A stretch of 64,000 bases of DNA from Glandiceps talaboti (taxonomy: Eukaryota; Hemichordata; Enteropneusta; Spengelidae). The stretch lies in contig NC_135556.1 of the NCBI RefSeq assembly GCF_964340395.1, positions 25,387,723 through 25,451,722 on the forward strand, read 5' to 3'. The position numbers were made by a program, and so were the translations under genes. A model generated the notes under the pieces. That model had not been told where the DNA came from, did no database searches, and saw nothing but the letters and a program-made list of their open reading frames with translations. Positions 28,267 through 39,724 of the stretch are shown in pieces; position 1 is the first letter of the stretch; each line of letters begins with the position of its first letter.

Positions 28267-30757
28267 AGTGTACACACATGCACACACACACACAAATGCA
28301 CGCACACACACAGACACACACACACAAACGCACGCATACACACACAAATGCACGCACACACACATACATACACACACACACAAACGCACGCACACACACA
28401 CACACATACACACATTCACACACATACATACACACATACACACACAAACACACACACACATACACACACAAACACACATACACACATACACACACATATA
28501 CACACATACACACACACATACACACATACACACACACACACACACTCAAAATTGAGAATAGGTCAAAGCAAACAAGGTTCTGGAAAACCTAAATTTGAGA
28601 ATCAATTTCAAAATTACGGTCTATAGCAACTGCAATAATGCCCATAGCAACCATTACCATGCCCATGCCTAATTTCATAGCAAGCTGAGTTAGTGAGGTC
28701 TTGGACATAAACATTCCAACATTACATTACCGGTATCAACGTTCAAAGTAACCATGACACTATGTTTTGCTTTGGATTTCAACAAAAATAATAATGATTA
28801 GCCTAGAGAATGAACACTGAGATCCAAAGACAACATACCAAAGTCATGTAAACACTTCCAATGTTAACCATGAACATAACAACTGTCATGGCAACAATGA
28901 ACCTGAAAGAGGTGTTTTGAAATGAAACAAGTATGGATTATTGAAGCCTGTTGCAACTATCACCTTACAAGTTAGATATAGTTACTGCATAATGCAATGT
29001 ATTAACATTAATTAAGAATAAATGACTAGATGCTTAGTCAGGCGTGATATGATAGTTACAAATCTGCAGCATAACATTATGGTAATTCTTACGAATAAAT
29101 AAACAGTAACAAGTAGATTCTTTTTGGTGCTTTTAAAGTCTTACTTGACCTTGAACCAAAAAGAGTTTACTAATTCCTGTCAGCTACTCTGCAGTGTATA
29201 GTATACTATACTATAGTATCAGTAATCTCGGTCTTACCATAAAGCCATGTGTTACAATTTGTAGTAAATTTGTTACCTTATTAGAAAAGGAATCACGTAA
29301 TCCATGTAAGAAAATAGCCTCAATGATGTTACAGACAGCATTGGCAGAATCACCACTGTAAACAATAACAAGATAGTTCAATGTCAGCATACAAAGTGTG
29401 TTGACCTTGTAGACATGTGTGCTATACGTATAACAGTTCAATAAGTGTTTGGACCTAAAAAATATTATCATATCTATTCAATGCTCTCTCAAATTTTATA
29501 AAAATGAGTGGTGTTTAGAGTCACCTTAATGAATTCAGATACAAAATATTAGGACACAGTGAGACCTGCAGTAAGTGCAGCTAGATATTCCATGTTATGA
29601 TTGTAATGTACATGTTAATGGCATTACATTTACCTCCTAACAGCTGAGTCTGAACTGATGTGATGTTGTTGTATCTGAAAATACAAAATGTAAATTAAAA
29701 TAACTGTTTCCTCAAAATAGAAAGATCTGATTGTGGGATTCCTTTGTATTATAGAGGGTATTATACAGAAAAGTATGTGTGTGTAGCCAATGTGTTTACT
29801 GTCCTTGGTTTGTACTTGTTAGTAAACTCAAAACATATCACTTCAATTAAGCAGGGCTTTGCTGTCAGGCATCATAATTCTAGTTATCTGCAAGTTAAGA
29901 AACCATAGGCTGACTAGTATTGATATTACTATTTGGTTATAATGCAAATTCCTACACATACTTAGAATACACGTCTCTTACTTGAAAAAGAAATTTCAAT
30001 AAATTACCTTCTTAATAACCCTTGACAGTTCCTTGCTCAAATTTTTCTTGACTTTGCTTTGAAAATTGTCTTTACTTTGTGATTCACCATCATCTACAGA
30101 AAGAATACAACATGTACATCCACTGTGCCATGGGAAAAAACCCCGATGAAGAATATCTATGAATGTCATAATACTAGTATACAGGGTAAATGAGCCAACT
30201 TGTACCGAGGACAAGTTTTTACAAAAGTACAAAAGCTGTCCCAAGTATTACTAACATGGTGAAATTTGAGTTTGTCTTTGTAATACATAACCATACACTA
30301 TCCATCCTAAGTTACATAAACTAGTATAAAGGGGAAATGTTAGCACTATTATGTTGGGCGTTTGTTTTACATGTTATAAATCCCAAAATCACAATGTCAC
30401 TCCTGAAAACCAATAAAAGGAAACTTCTTACAAAAATGAAGTAGATATGATAATTTTAATACGTGATTTTTTTTAAATTTCAGCATATCGTGTCAAGTTT
30501 TGACAATCAAAGTTCAAACGCAGTCGACGAGGTGTAACGTTATGTCGATAGCAATTGCATCAATATCATAGAGACTGTACTGATAAAAATAAATATCTAC
30601 TTGCCTGGTTTGTCTTGTAGACTCATTGCAACTACATGTGATGTAATATGTACTTTTTAAAGACAAAACAGCAATATATTGCCGTTTATAATACGCAAAT
30701 TCTATCATCGGACGAGAATTTGAGAAAGACGAAATTATAACCTGTGTACGCCGCCAT
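14688..30757 (-). CDS. PLEKHM1/PLEKHM3-like RUN + Rubicon-homology protein
   Basis: Predicted endolysosome and autophagy adaptor of about 804 residues in 16 exons (P1-P16). RUN domain about 15-180: [47 protein letters not shown]. Ser/Glu/Lys-rich linker about 205-545. RH domain about 560-800: [82 protein letters not shown] resembles PLEKHM1; the RH is closest to PLEKHM3 as I recall it, so this is likely the invertebrate ancestor-type gene. Vertebrate relatives have two PH domains between linker and RH; none is seen here and exon phases close without one. RH domains bind Rab7 in this family (known); Rab7 binding here is inference. The extreme N-terminus is less sure. A possible LIR motif (TDFEVV) precedes the RH. 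Confidence 0.92.
15288..15458 (-). CDS. PLEKHM-like exon P15 (RH)
   Basis: 57 codons. Contains [20 protein letters not shown] then [10 protein letters not shown]; second zinc cluster. Confidence 0.96.
15934..16065 (-). CDS. PLEKHM-like exon P14 (RH)
   Basis: 44 codons. Contains [20 protein letters not shown] and [16 protein letters not shown], close to the PLEKHM3 form. Donor CAA|GTAAGT. Confidence 0.95.
16411..16523 (-). CDS. PLEKHM-like exon P13 (RH)
   Basis: [20 protein letters not shown] then [17 protein letters not shown]; family has EPLIDIQ or QPLINLQ at this place. Donor AAG|GTAAGT. Confidence 0.94.
16699..16741 (+). repeat. (GGGT)n G-rich tract
   Basis: Many GGG runs separated by 1-2 nt on the plus strand, in an intron of the PLEKHM-like gene. 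Possible G-quadruplex on the non-transcript strand. Confidence 0.85.
17029..17151 (-). CDS. PLEKHM-like exon P12 (RH)
   Basis: [20 protein letters not shown] then [20 protein letters not shown], matching PLEKHM1/3 exactly in spacing. Confidence 0.96.
17904..18006 (-). CDS. PLEKHM-like exon P11 (start of RH domain)
   Basis: [20 protein letters not shown] then [14 protein letters not shown]; first zinc Cys pair (CKGC). Donor ATCA|GTAAGT. Confidence 0.95.
20154..20252 (-). CDS. PLEKHM-like exon P10
   Basis: 33 codons, [20 protein letters not shown] then LTAMSADP, leading into the RH domain. TDFEVV fits the LC3-interacting pattern (acidic, F, x, x, V). Donor CCT|GTAAGT. Confidence 0.85.
21129..21192. 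repeat. (GT)n microsatellite
   Basis: About 32 dinucleotide units. Confidence 0.98.
21548..21762. repeat. (CA)n/(CATA)n compound microsatellite
   Basis: CACA, CATA and CAAA units followed by a long CA run. Confidence 0.97.
22085..22206 (-). CDS. PLEKHM-like exon P9
   Basis: 41 codons, [20 protein letters not shown] then [20 protein letters not shown]. Function unknown; phase 1 to 0 joins neighbours exactly. Confidence 0.87.
22477..23274 (-). CDS. PLEKHM-like exon P8 (Ser-rich linker)
   Basis: 266 codons. Low-complexity Ser, Glu and Lys-rich linker from [17 protein letters not shown] to SPIREK. It has [14 protein letters not shown] near the end. No PH fold is evident. Donor AAGA|GTAAGG. Confidence 0.9.
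23690..24368. repeat. 30-bp minisatellite, about 22 copies
   Basis: Unit contains GCTGTAGGTTTAACATGACT. Copies are nearly identical apart from one lengthened unit near 24262. Intron between P7 and P8. Confidence 0.97.
24427..24570 (-). CDS. PLEKHM-like exon P7 (end of RUN)
   Basis: [20 protein letters not shown] then [10 protein letters not shown], matching PLEKHM1 [22 protein letters not shown]. Donor CAG|GTAAGT; the 30-bp array starts about 57 bp into the intron. Confidence 0.95.
25038..25188 (-). CDS. PLEKHM-like exon P6 (RUN)
   Basis: [20 protein letters not shown] and [20 protein letters not shown], the RUN signature [15 protein letters not shown]. Donor CAAG|GTATTT. Confidence 0.95.
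25440..25548. repeat. 29-bp tandem repeat, about 4 partial copies
   Basis: Unit AAAGTTGCACTATATCTGTA, in the intron between P5 and P6. Confidence 0.88.
25614..25709 (-). CDS. PLEKHM-like exon P5 (RUN)
   Basis: 32 codons, [20 protein letters not shown] then [12 protein letters not shown]; matches the PLEKHM1 RUN segment FWPLLKAVTHKH. Donor AGG|GTAAGT. Confidence 0.94.
25909..26063. repeat. 30-bp tandem repeat, 5 copies
   Basis: Unit contains ATGGTGATGTCATAGATTAT; intronic. Confidence 0.95.
26549..26579. repeat. (TATAG)n microsatellite
   Basis: Six pentanucleotide units. Confidence 0.92.
27115..27342. repeat. 46-bp tandem repeat, 5 copies
   Basis: Unit contains GGGCTGAACAACACAACATA and TCTTACAGTGGTTTAGAAG; intronic. 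Confidence 0.95.
27597..27690. repeat. (TGTGTT)n microsatellite
   Basis: About 15 hexanucleotide units in the PLEKHM-like gene. Confidence 0.97.
27909..27939 (-). other. Possible small cassette exon in PLEKHM-like gene
   Basis: 31 nt between a good acceptor (TATTTCAG) and donor CCG|GTATGT. One frame reads [10 protein letters not shown], plausible as a RUN loop. Its length does not keep the frame between P4 and P5, so it needs a partner exon or is a decoy. Confidence 0.25.
28190..28546. repeat. CA-rich compound microsatellite
   Basis: CACA, CATA, CAAA and CACG units over about 350 bp; intronic. Confidence 0.97.
29277..29355 (-). CDS. PLEKHM-like exon P4 (RUN)
   Basis: [20 protein letters not shown] then RDSFSNK; matches PLEKHM1 GDANTMCSALEAVFIHGL. 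Donor AAG|GTAACA; a further in-frame GTAAGA donor lies downstream at 29235-29236. Confidence 0.9.
29634..29674 (-). CDS. PLEKHM-like exon P3
   Basis: 41 nt, [13 protein letters not shown] plus a split codon. Donor AG|GTAAAT. Phase fits both neighbours. Confidence 0.78.
30008..30093 (-). CDS. PLEKHM-like exon P2
   Basis: Encodes [20 protein letters not shown] then KELSRVIKK, a basic amphipathic start of the RUN region. Acceptor TCTGTAG, donor AAG|GTAATT. Confidence 0.8.
30742..30757 (-). CDS. PLEKHM-like exon P1 (start codon)
   Basis: ATG in a good context (AACATGG) gives MAAYT, then donor ACAG|GTTATA (weak at +4 to +6). It joins exon P2 in frame with no stop. An alternative upstream 5' exon cannot be excluded. 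Confidence 0.55.
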
Positions 30758-31544
30758 GTTTGACTAGCGCCCTCTGCGACCCTGAGGTCAAAAACTTAGT
30801 AGTCTCTTGTTTTTCCCTATACATATTAGTCGTCTCGATTCTTCGAAAGCACATTGTCCTTGTTCATTTTTGAATAAAACGGACTAAAACACAAAATTAA
30901 TAGGTTTGATATGTGTTCCCCTCCTCTTTTGTTGCATCCTCTTCATCCAGTTAATGGGAAGAAAGGCTTACTGGTCATTTCCATTCAGACGACTCAATGA
31001 CCTGTATGTCACAAAGGGGTGACAAGTACCAGTAATTGGGTGCTGACTTTTGGTTGACAGACAAGCTGTTTAACCCACTATATGTAAATCAACAGTAATG
31101 AATTATCATATTAGGCAAGTGTACTTTTACATTGTTCAGCTTTAGAACATTTTGTCCCCAGCCCCCACCAGTTCCTCCCTTTTAAGATTTACTCATATCA
31201 AATTGTGATATCATTTCTAAATGATTCATCTATTTCTTCATTCATCTTGGAATCGTTAATTTTAAAATCATAAAGATGGTTGTGTACTTACATACAATCT
31301 AAACAAAACATAAACAAAACAAACACATTTCACACCCCTGGATAAAAGGATAACTATCATAGGTGAAACTGGCTGCAATAATTTCAGCATTAGTTTTTGT
31401 TTCTGAGATTTTCTTTATTCCGGGGATTCCAACATGACTCATCAACATGCATGATGTTATTTTTGAGTGCAATCCTTGGAATCATTAAAGTTCAGGAACA
31501 ACAAATAACGCTGCAATTATTGCAGTTACAATGATACACTCTTG

Positions 31545-31672
31545 TACACAGACAACTTCTTTGAATCAATTCATCTTACATTCTCGCTCATAACAGTTGA
31601 CAATATACACTGTAAAACAGAGAACTTCTTTGGATCAATTTATTGTACATTCTCAGTCATAACAGTTGACAA
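31545..31672. repeat. About 72-bp tandem duplication
   Basis: Two copies sharing GAACTTCTTTGGATCAATT-like and TCATAACAGTTGACAA segments. Confidence 0.85.
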
Positions 31673-33295
31673 GAGACAATCATTATATATACAATGTCAA
31701 CCTTTATTGTTGCCATCTAAATCAATCAGCTTAATACACATTTCAGAGTCATATAATAGTAACACACACAACAAAAACTGTTTTGTGTGGTTAAAGACAG
31801 AGAGAATACAACATAGCAAAGCGACAAATAGTAAAGAGTAAAGAGTAATTTGACTTCTGTATACCTTGACAATTTCAAGGATTTAGAGTTCACTGATTTC
31901 ACCACTTACATTAAAGTTTCGTATACTTTTATTTCCATTGAACTACTTATAGAAGATTCTTCTATCATTGGTACTTTCACCAAGAAAATGTCGTCAAAAT
32001 ATGATAGTGTCTTTTAGGTAAAGCATTTCATATTTTCTACAAGAAAAACATTTCTACAAATAGATGAGTTAGACTGTGTGTTAGCAATACATATTAATGT
32101 ATTGCTTCTTGCATATCCACATAATACATTGCTGATTGTACACTCCTGAGGTTTGTTAAGGTACTACTAATATCTGGTAAAACTACACCAAATCAAATAG
32201 AGAGTAAATGCTGGTCTATAAAAAAAACCCATTCAGTTCCATATATGGACCAGCTATCAAATACACAACACATCTATTTAGTATTGTGTGAATTAAACAG
32301 TTACACATAGAGTCTAGGTGTATCAAAGTATTAACTGAAGGTGTTGTTGAAGTGTCCTACTAGACTAGATTAACCATCTATCATGATCAAAGCTGTTCAT
32401 AAAGTACTTAGACAGCCTTCATACTAATAATTAATAATAATTGTAATATCTTACATCCCTTTTTTGCATATCATATCAAATGCACAAAGAAAGCTAAATA
32501 CTTACATAACCTATATCTTGTATACATGTACACTGAATTGCTACAAACACTCATTGTCAAGCAGTGTTCCACACAGTTCCACGGCTACAACATCTTGACT
32601 AATTTGAATACAGACACTCAACAGTCTTTCATTAACTATTTAGGGTTTCAGGGTGGGTGGAAGAATTTTGTAAAAATAACATTAACCCATTCAGTACTGA
32701 AAACTTTGCCGCCAAAATTATTTGAACAAAATTGTTGTTTTTATGTAAGTTTTTGGCATATATCAGCTTCATTTTAGACTGGAATTAAAGAAATGTTACT
32801 TCCTAATAAAATAATATTATTGTAATTATGAAAATATTCATATAAGTTGGGTCCCAAAATTATTTAAAACTCGTCTCCAGTCATGAAAGGGTTAAATGTT
32901 TTATAACAATTTATCACAGGAAACTGATAAAATGAGTTGAGAACTTAACACCAGATTTGACATGTACCCAGGCATGTGTGCTTTCCTACATGATAACAAA
33001 GATAAATGACAGTCATTACAGGCTGTAAGGTAAACAATATGTAGTTACATGTGTGGCATATTATACACATAATTATGAAGACACACATACAATACATATA
33101 CACACACATACACACCCACACATGATAAAGTTTCAGAAAGAATTTTGACCAATTTTTTAATTCCTGCACAAACTTGTTATTTTCTGGATAAGTTTGATAC
33201 AAGTAACATACATAATACATGTAAATTTGATGTATTCCTGGCATCATTAAAAACATTAAAAGTCTTTGTACATACATCTGTTATGGAAGAAACTT

Positions 33296-33508
33296 TTGCT
33301 ACAAGTTATAAACCCCTGCTACAAGTAATCAGCTTGTGCTACAAGGAATACAACTTTGCTACAAGTAATACAGCTTCTCCTACAAGTTATAAACTTTTGC
33401 TACAAGTAATGAACTACTGCTACAAGAAATACAGCTTCTGCTACAAGTAATACAGCTTCTGCTACAAGTTACAAACTTCTGCTACAAGTAATGAACTACT
33501 GCTACATG
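33296..33508. repeat. 21-22-bp tandem repeat
   Basis: About ten degenerate copies of GCTACAAGTAATACAGCTTC, in the region between the genes. Confidence 0.93.
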
Positions 33509-33892
33509 ATTACTAATTACTGTTTAAAGGTTTCTCAGTTCAATGATCTAGTCACTTTGTTTGTAATACTACGGAGACAATACCAGTTCTATACTGTAAT
33601 ACACAAGATGACAGTCAATATCAACAGCTGCCATGGCGTTATGTATCTGCATAGTGGTATTAGTATTAGAAAATAGACTTAAATTAAAGAAAACATTGTA
33701 AATATCACACTGCCTCAACATGCACGGAGCAAAATGTATATGAGATGTATATGGAAGTGTTCTCATCTATTACGACATGTACACTCTGTAAATGAAATGC
33801 TTTACAGTTCACATCTACCAGATAATTATTGTAGGCTTGGGGGTAGTCCTTAGAGGATGGTGGGGTATTTTGATTTGACAGTGATTTGTTGG

Positions 33893-33932
33893 AGGGTATG
33901 TGGGTGGGTGGGTGGGGGTGGGGGTGGGGGGC
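33893..33932 (+). repeat. G-rich tract
   Basis: GGGT and GGGGGT runs, potential G-quadruplex on the plus strand. Confidence 0.8.
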
Positions 33933-34344
33933 AGTCCGAGAGACATAAAATTAGCCAGTAGTTTGATGACAAGAAGAGTGACACTACTGGAGCAAAGCCT
34001 GCATACATAAACAGACTTTCATTTGATTTCACATTGACTGATAATTGACCAAGAAATTCTCTTTTTCCAAGCATTTTTTTTATGACAATTGGTTTTCTTA
34101 CAGACTACCTCCAAGGAGGATTACAAGAATGTTAAAATTCTGTAAAAAACATGCACGATATTTCAAAGAGCCTGCAAAAATAGTACATTCTTGAAGTAAG
34201 CCCACAAGAAATCACAGTGTTGCAATTGGAGTGTGTATCATTCAATGTCAGTTTCTCAGCTGAACTGTGTTTGTGATAAGAGATGAGAAGTAATCTAAAA
34301 GTGATACTGAGTAACAAGGCTAGCAATGTCCATATTAAAAACAT

Positions 34345-34516
34345 ATATTCAAGGCAATGCACCGTTTTATTGCACACGCATCACAATTACAAGCATATGA
34401 TTTCTAGTAGGCTTGGTCAGAACTCTATTTATTGCGATAACCAATACATTGGTTGATGAACTAGTTGTTAATATGAGTTGTAGTTCAATCATGGTAAAAG
34501 TGCAGAGATCTGTTGT
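34345..34516 (-). other. MYCBP2: Candidate 3' UTR of MYCBP2 with poly(A) signals
   Basis: Minus-strand AATAAA motifs lie at 34428-34433 and 34366-34371, 84 and 145 nt past the stop. The true cleavage site and any longer UTR form cannot be told from sequence. Confidence 0.45.
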
Positions 34517-34632
34517 TTAAAAAGTATGTGCATTTCTACATATTCCGCATCCTAAGGCAAATTCTTCACCTGTAGGTGGGTGTTCTACATGTAGTGGGCA
34601 CTCATCACCATCCAATTGCTTAGCACGTGGTC
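34517..34632 (-). CDS. MYCBP2: MYCBP2 exon W42 (last exon, stop)
   Basis: Contains [20 protein letters not shown] and ends GICRNAHTF then TAA at 34517-34519, the same C-terminus as the human protein. Confidence 0.97.
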
Positions 34633-36824
34633 CTATAATATAATATACATCACAGAGTTTAGTACATGAATACCTTACTCACCATTAAGTAACTATGAAT
34701 TATTTGGTTTAAATTGTAAATCAGTTCACTAAACTCTCCATAGGTTATCTATTTCTATCATACTAAAGGGTTAAATGTCATAAGTTTTATCTGATAATAC
34801 ATGTACTATTAAATGTTTTACAATTGGTGCACAATGCTGCTCATTGCAGGTTGTGGGTTACTGGTGATGTGATTTGATTTATCGCATACAGTGAAATACT
34901 ACACTAGGTGCCTCCTAGTGTTTGGTTTTCAGGTTGTATGTATTATGTAGTGTGTATACTCTATCATGTATATCATTCTTAATGCATTGATAATTTGGGT
35001 ATCTGTAAATGTAGGCATGGTCCAAGGGCCTTAAATCATTAGAGTAACCATGTGTACACTAGCATGGCATTCTATGGGTTAAAGTGTAATGTCTATCTAA
35101 AATCATATTTTCCAAATAATTGCGTGACATATGTTGTATTGCTTTAACAATGGCAGCTTAACATTAAACATGGTTGTGATAAACCTACCTGCAGGACAGC
35201 GTGGCAGTTCTTGTTTACCAACACTAGTAACTCTCTGGAAGTCATCATGACAGGGATTACAAAAATGAGTTGTACCAAAGCAAAAAAATACTGCCACAGA
35301 ACAGCAGTATCTACATTTGTATTCCAAATAATCTGTACCATGCTTTGGACACATCTGTAAAACATCAAAATGTAATACAAATTATAGCATCTAAGTCTAC
35401 AACACTAACATACTTGAAATTGGTATCTAATATAAGGCCCTACCTACAATTAGGTGGCAATTTATAAAAGTTTGCACTCAGAAACGTCTACTGATAAGAT
35501 AAAATGATCCCATTACAAGAGAAAATGTGAACTCCAGTCCAACTACACATAGTACAAGAGATTAACATGAGACAGGGTTAGTCTGACTAGATATATGTAG
35601 ATTTACTCTCATATTATGAAGTATACAATTAAACCTTGGTGTCTCAATGAAAACATTTACTTAATTACTATTTGCCCTTCTAGATCAACTATCAAGGTCA
35701 AAGGTTAGTATCTGAACATCTATGGGTATATACACTTGAATGCGTACAACTTAAAAGTATGGAGAAATTTGTAATTTGACCTTGAGGATGAAGGTCAAGA
35801 TCAAAGGTCAATGTCTGATGCAATTTGTCCACAATAAGTAACATGGGTTAACATCACATATAGTGTTTTGTATTTACACACCATGCATGAGTTAACAAGT
35901 GTTACAAACACTAGTTTTCAATGACATCCCAAAAATCTGTTATCATTAGCACAAAATTGACACTGACTGAAGTTAGTTTACAGGAATTAAGGTAATTGTC
36001 TAGTAACCTGCCATTTTTCAGTTACAAAACAGAAAGGTACGATAGACACAAGTATTACCTGTGCTCTGGAAACATCAGAACAAGCACCACAAACAAGTTC
36101 TGTGGGATCGTAGTCATCAGCTACATCTGCTTCTTGATCACAACGAGCCTCACCTCCATAGTATGCCTTTCAAATAGTAAATATGAAGTGTACATTAGTA
36201 GTGTTGATGATCAGTTGTGCGGTAAAACAACAATGGTGAACACGTATATAATTATACTCCTATATATACATTTGGTATATCTTTAATAATAATAACAATA
36301 ACAATCATAAAGTAGACACATAGAGTACCTAATCTCTGCAATTTCCTACGTAGACAATGAATTATATCAAATCCACATCTGCACTTATTAGAATTACTGA
36401 TTGAAAATAAAATATAATCTTATTATATTGACTTGCACCAATATTTGTTATGAATAGATACAACAGTTGTTGTCAAATTAAGAAAAAAAAATTCAAATAC
36501 AAGATTTTTGAATGAATTCAAACAATATGGACACTCCATCTCCATTTCCCTTACAAAATAACACACAGTAGTTTGGGCCCTTTGGTTAACAATTACAGAC
36601 TAAATGTACACTACCACCATTCATGCTTCCAGAAATGAATACCCTCTAATTCACTCTACGTTTGATGGACTTTTTTATCAATAAATTGTGATTATGAAAA
36701 CATATAAACATATAGAATTTGAAAGCACTTCTATGTTGCATGTCCCTGTATTGTCAACGCTATATGTACAGTACATGCATTGTCCATGAAAAATAAACAC
36801 ATACACAAAGGCAGGCAGGCAGGC

Positions 36825-36901
<77 letters not shown>

Positions 36902-37047
36902 CAGACAGACACACACACACAAAGGCAGACAGAGACAGACACACACAAAGGCAGACAGAGACAGACACACACAAAGGCAGACAGACAGACACACAACACT
37001 CAGGCACACACACACAAAGGCAGACAGACAGACAGACAGATAGACAG

Positions 37048-37078
<31 letters not shown>

Positions 37079-38665
37079 GGCAGAAAGACACTTAGGAGTA
37101 CAGACAATATATACAGCTTGTCTGTATTACTAACAGACATGGTCTAAATATAACTTATAATATGACTTACCTTTTTGCATTTAAAGCATACATAGTAAGC
37201 ATATCTGTTCATAGCAAATCCAGTTGAATCATTATAGAACCTAGCACCAGGTGTTGTAATAGCTTGACATTTATGTAAACCTTCATACTCTAATCTCATC
37301 AATGCTTTCCTCCTAACGTCTTCATAAAGACCTCGAATTGGACTCAGTAAATCTTTAAGAACAGGGTGGTCAATTTCTACCTGTAATACAAGATACATAA
37401 AGACATTTGATTGCACCTAGTCACCATTAGGTCACAAGACAAAGTGAAATGGATATGTTTATGACCACGCTATATAGCAGTAAGTGTCTACACTATCATG
37501 GTTTAGTGAGGTTCTGGAGCCATCTCATCAATACTCCATCTCACAACAGCTATCAATATTTCATGATTGGTCAGTGCTCTTCAACAACACAAACTTCTGA
37601 AAGTTGTAACAATGTCTGATCTAGTATCTAGGAATGAACATTTTTCTCAACAGTATCTGGACATCACTGCAGCTTAAACTGTTATAGGTATACCTTATTA
37701 CTATTACTTACCTTACAAATTGGACATAGAGAAAACCCAAATGTAATTCTTGGTCCAACCCAACGTTTCTCCAACACACAACTACAACAATGTAAATGAA
37801 AGATGTGGCTACACTCCAACTGTTGAAAGAAAATAAAGATATACACAAAATTGATATATTGTTTACAAATATATTGATAGAATATGATATATTTATTGGC
37901 ATAATGCAACAAATATACTGGTATTAGGGAAACTTTCTAGATGGTTATGGACTTGATATCAGGGAAGCCAATAACTTCTGGGTTACAACTACATTCATAG
38001 AATGATTGTTAGTGTATGAATATACAACATGTACCAGTAAATGAACTGAATCTGTGTATATGTACACTACTAAACTCACCTGTAAGGCAGGTGCAGCTGA
38101 GAGAGCTTCAGTAAAACATATCATACACATATCATCCGCATCTTGTTTGAGTTGAACACCATTTTTCTGTGAGCATCCATGTAGGCAAGGTAGACAGACA
38201 TCTTCATCTTTGATACCACCACAGAGATGACCACATGGCAGGGCCTTACTACATGCATGCTTAGCATGTTCCTACAAAATATACACAAGTACAGTGTTAA
38301 CGTCTTCTTCATTTGATAAATAACATCATAATATTGCAGATAGTTAGACTAGGAATGCAAAAGAAATAATTGCACATGGGTGAACTGGGAATGTGAATAA
38401 TCCGACTGCAGAGAGATCTCATTCAACCTGCCTTTCTAGATCATTTTCTTTGATAACATTTCTTACCTGACAGTCCTGGTCTGAACACACATATCCTACT
38501 GATAGTAAGCCAGCATTAGCAGAACTCCCACAAAACCTACAAGCTCCAACACTACTACCACTTGATGAGGTACCTGGTTTATTAGAAAAAATATGTTATG
38601 TTTAGTGTCATTCCTCTCTTGAAACCTGATATAAACATATGACTGAGGTGTGTGAGTGTGCGTGC

Positions 38666-38728
<63 letters not shown>

Positions 38729-39075
38729 CAAAGTACAGTATACTACTCACTACCACTGGTTTCTTTGAATTCTACCATAGCTTTCAATGTTTTACTGTCT
38801 GCTAATGTCATCACCCAGAATAGTTTAGTTCTACCGCAACCTTCATGTAAATCAACCTTTATTGATTCTTCTTCTTCTTTGAAAACCTACAATGAGAAAT
38901 AAAAAGAAAATTGTGAAACTAAATAATATCAAATATCTATGCTAAATGAGTCAGAAGCTACCCTCAAATGAAATCCACTATCAAACTGCCAATTTCACAA
39001 CATTGCCAAACTTGAAATTACATACAAGTCTTCACACCTCTTTCTCTCCCTTCTCTCCACTCCCTATCCATACCC

Positions 39076-39140
<65 letters not shown>

Positions 39141-39663
39141 ACATACTTATTTCATTGCAATGGATGTGTATTCTACAAGACAAAGAAACCCAGTTAGCTG
39201 ATCACAACCATATATTACCTCCGATAAGGTATAATATAATAATATGTCTTTAAATTTCACATTTCATCATTTTCTTGTTGCTACACATCACAGAACCTTT
39301 CACCAATATCTTACCTGTCTTTGATGTGACTTGGTTCTCCTATGTAAATGTAGGAATCTATCACAATCAGCACATAAATTACCACATACATTACAAAGAA
39401 TGATAGCTAGTGTCTCGCCATCGTCATGGTTATCACAGGTTGGCTGTAAATATCAAAACACGATAAATGACATCATGGTCTCAGTACTAAGACTAATAGT
39501 ATAGCTAAACAAAGAAGAGTTAGTTAGAATGCACCTTGATTCAAGGAATGTTTTCACACTTGATCACTTCATAACTCTTACCACTCAATTGGTTTTAGAT
39601 ATCAATAGTGCTAGTACTACACTGTGAGTAGTATTACATTTTAAGATGAACAGGCAGACAGGC

Positions 39664-39724
<61 letters not shown>

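Larger units (their letters stand above)
30758..34340. other. Intergenic or extended-UTR interval between the two genes
   Basis: No coding exon recognised. It holds a roughly 72-bp tandem duplication (31545-31672), a 21-22-bp tandem array (33296-33508) and a G-rich tract (33893-33932). The promoter of the PLEKHM-like gene should lie in its left part, but no TATA box or other clear element was seen. Confidence 0.6.

Noticed and set aside
28117-28626. Thr/His-rich and Cys/Val-rich frames
   Set aside because: Translations of CA/TG microsatellites; same for frames at 21.5, 36.7, 51.7, 53.2 and 59.2 kb.
28839-28904. Possible exon (TTTCAG acceptor, GTATGT donor) reading as a hydrophobic segment
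   Set aside because: Phase does not fit P4, P5 or the 27909 candidate, and a membrane segment is unexpected inside a RUN domain.
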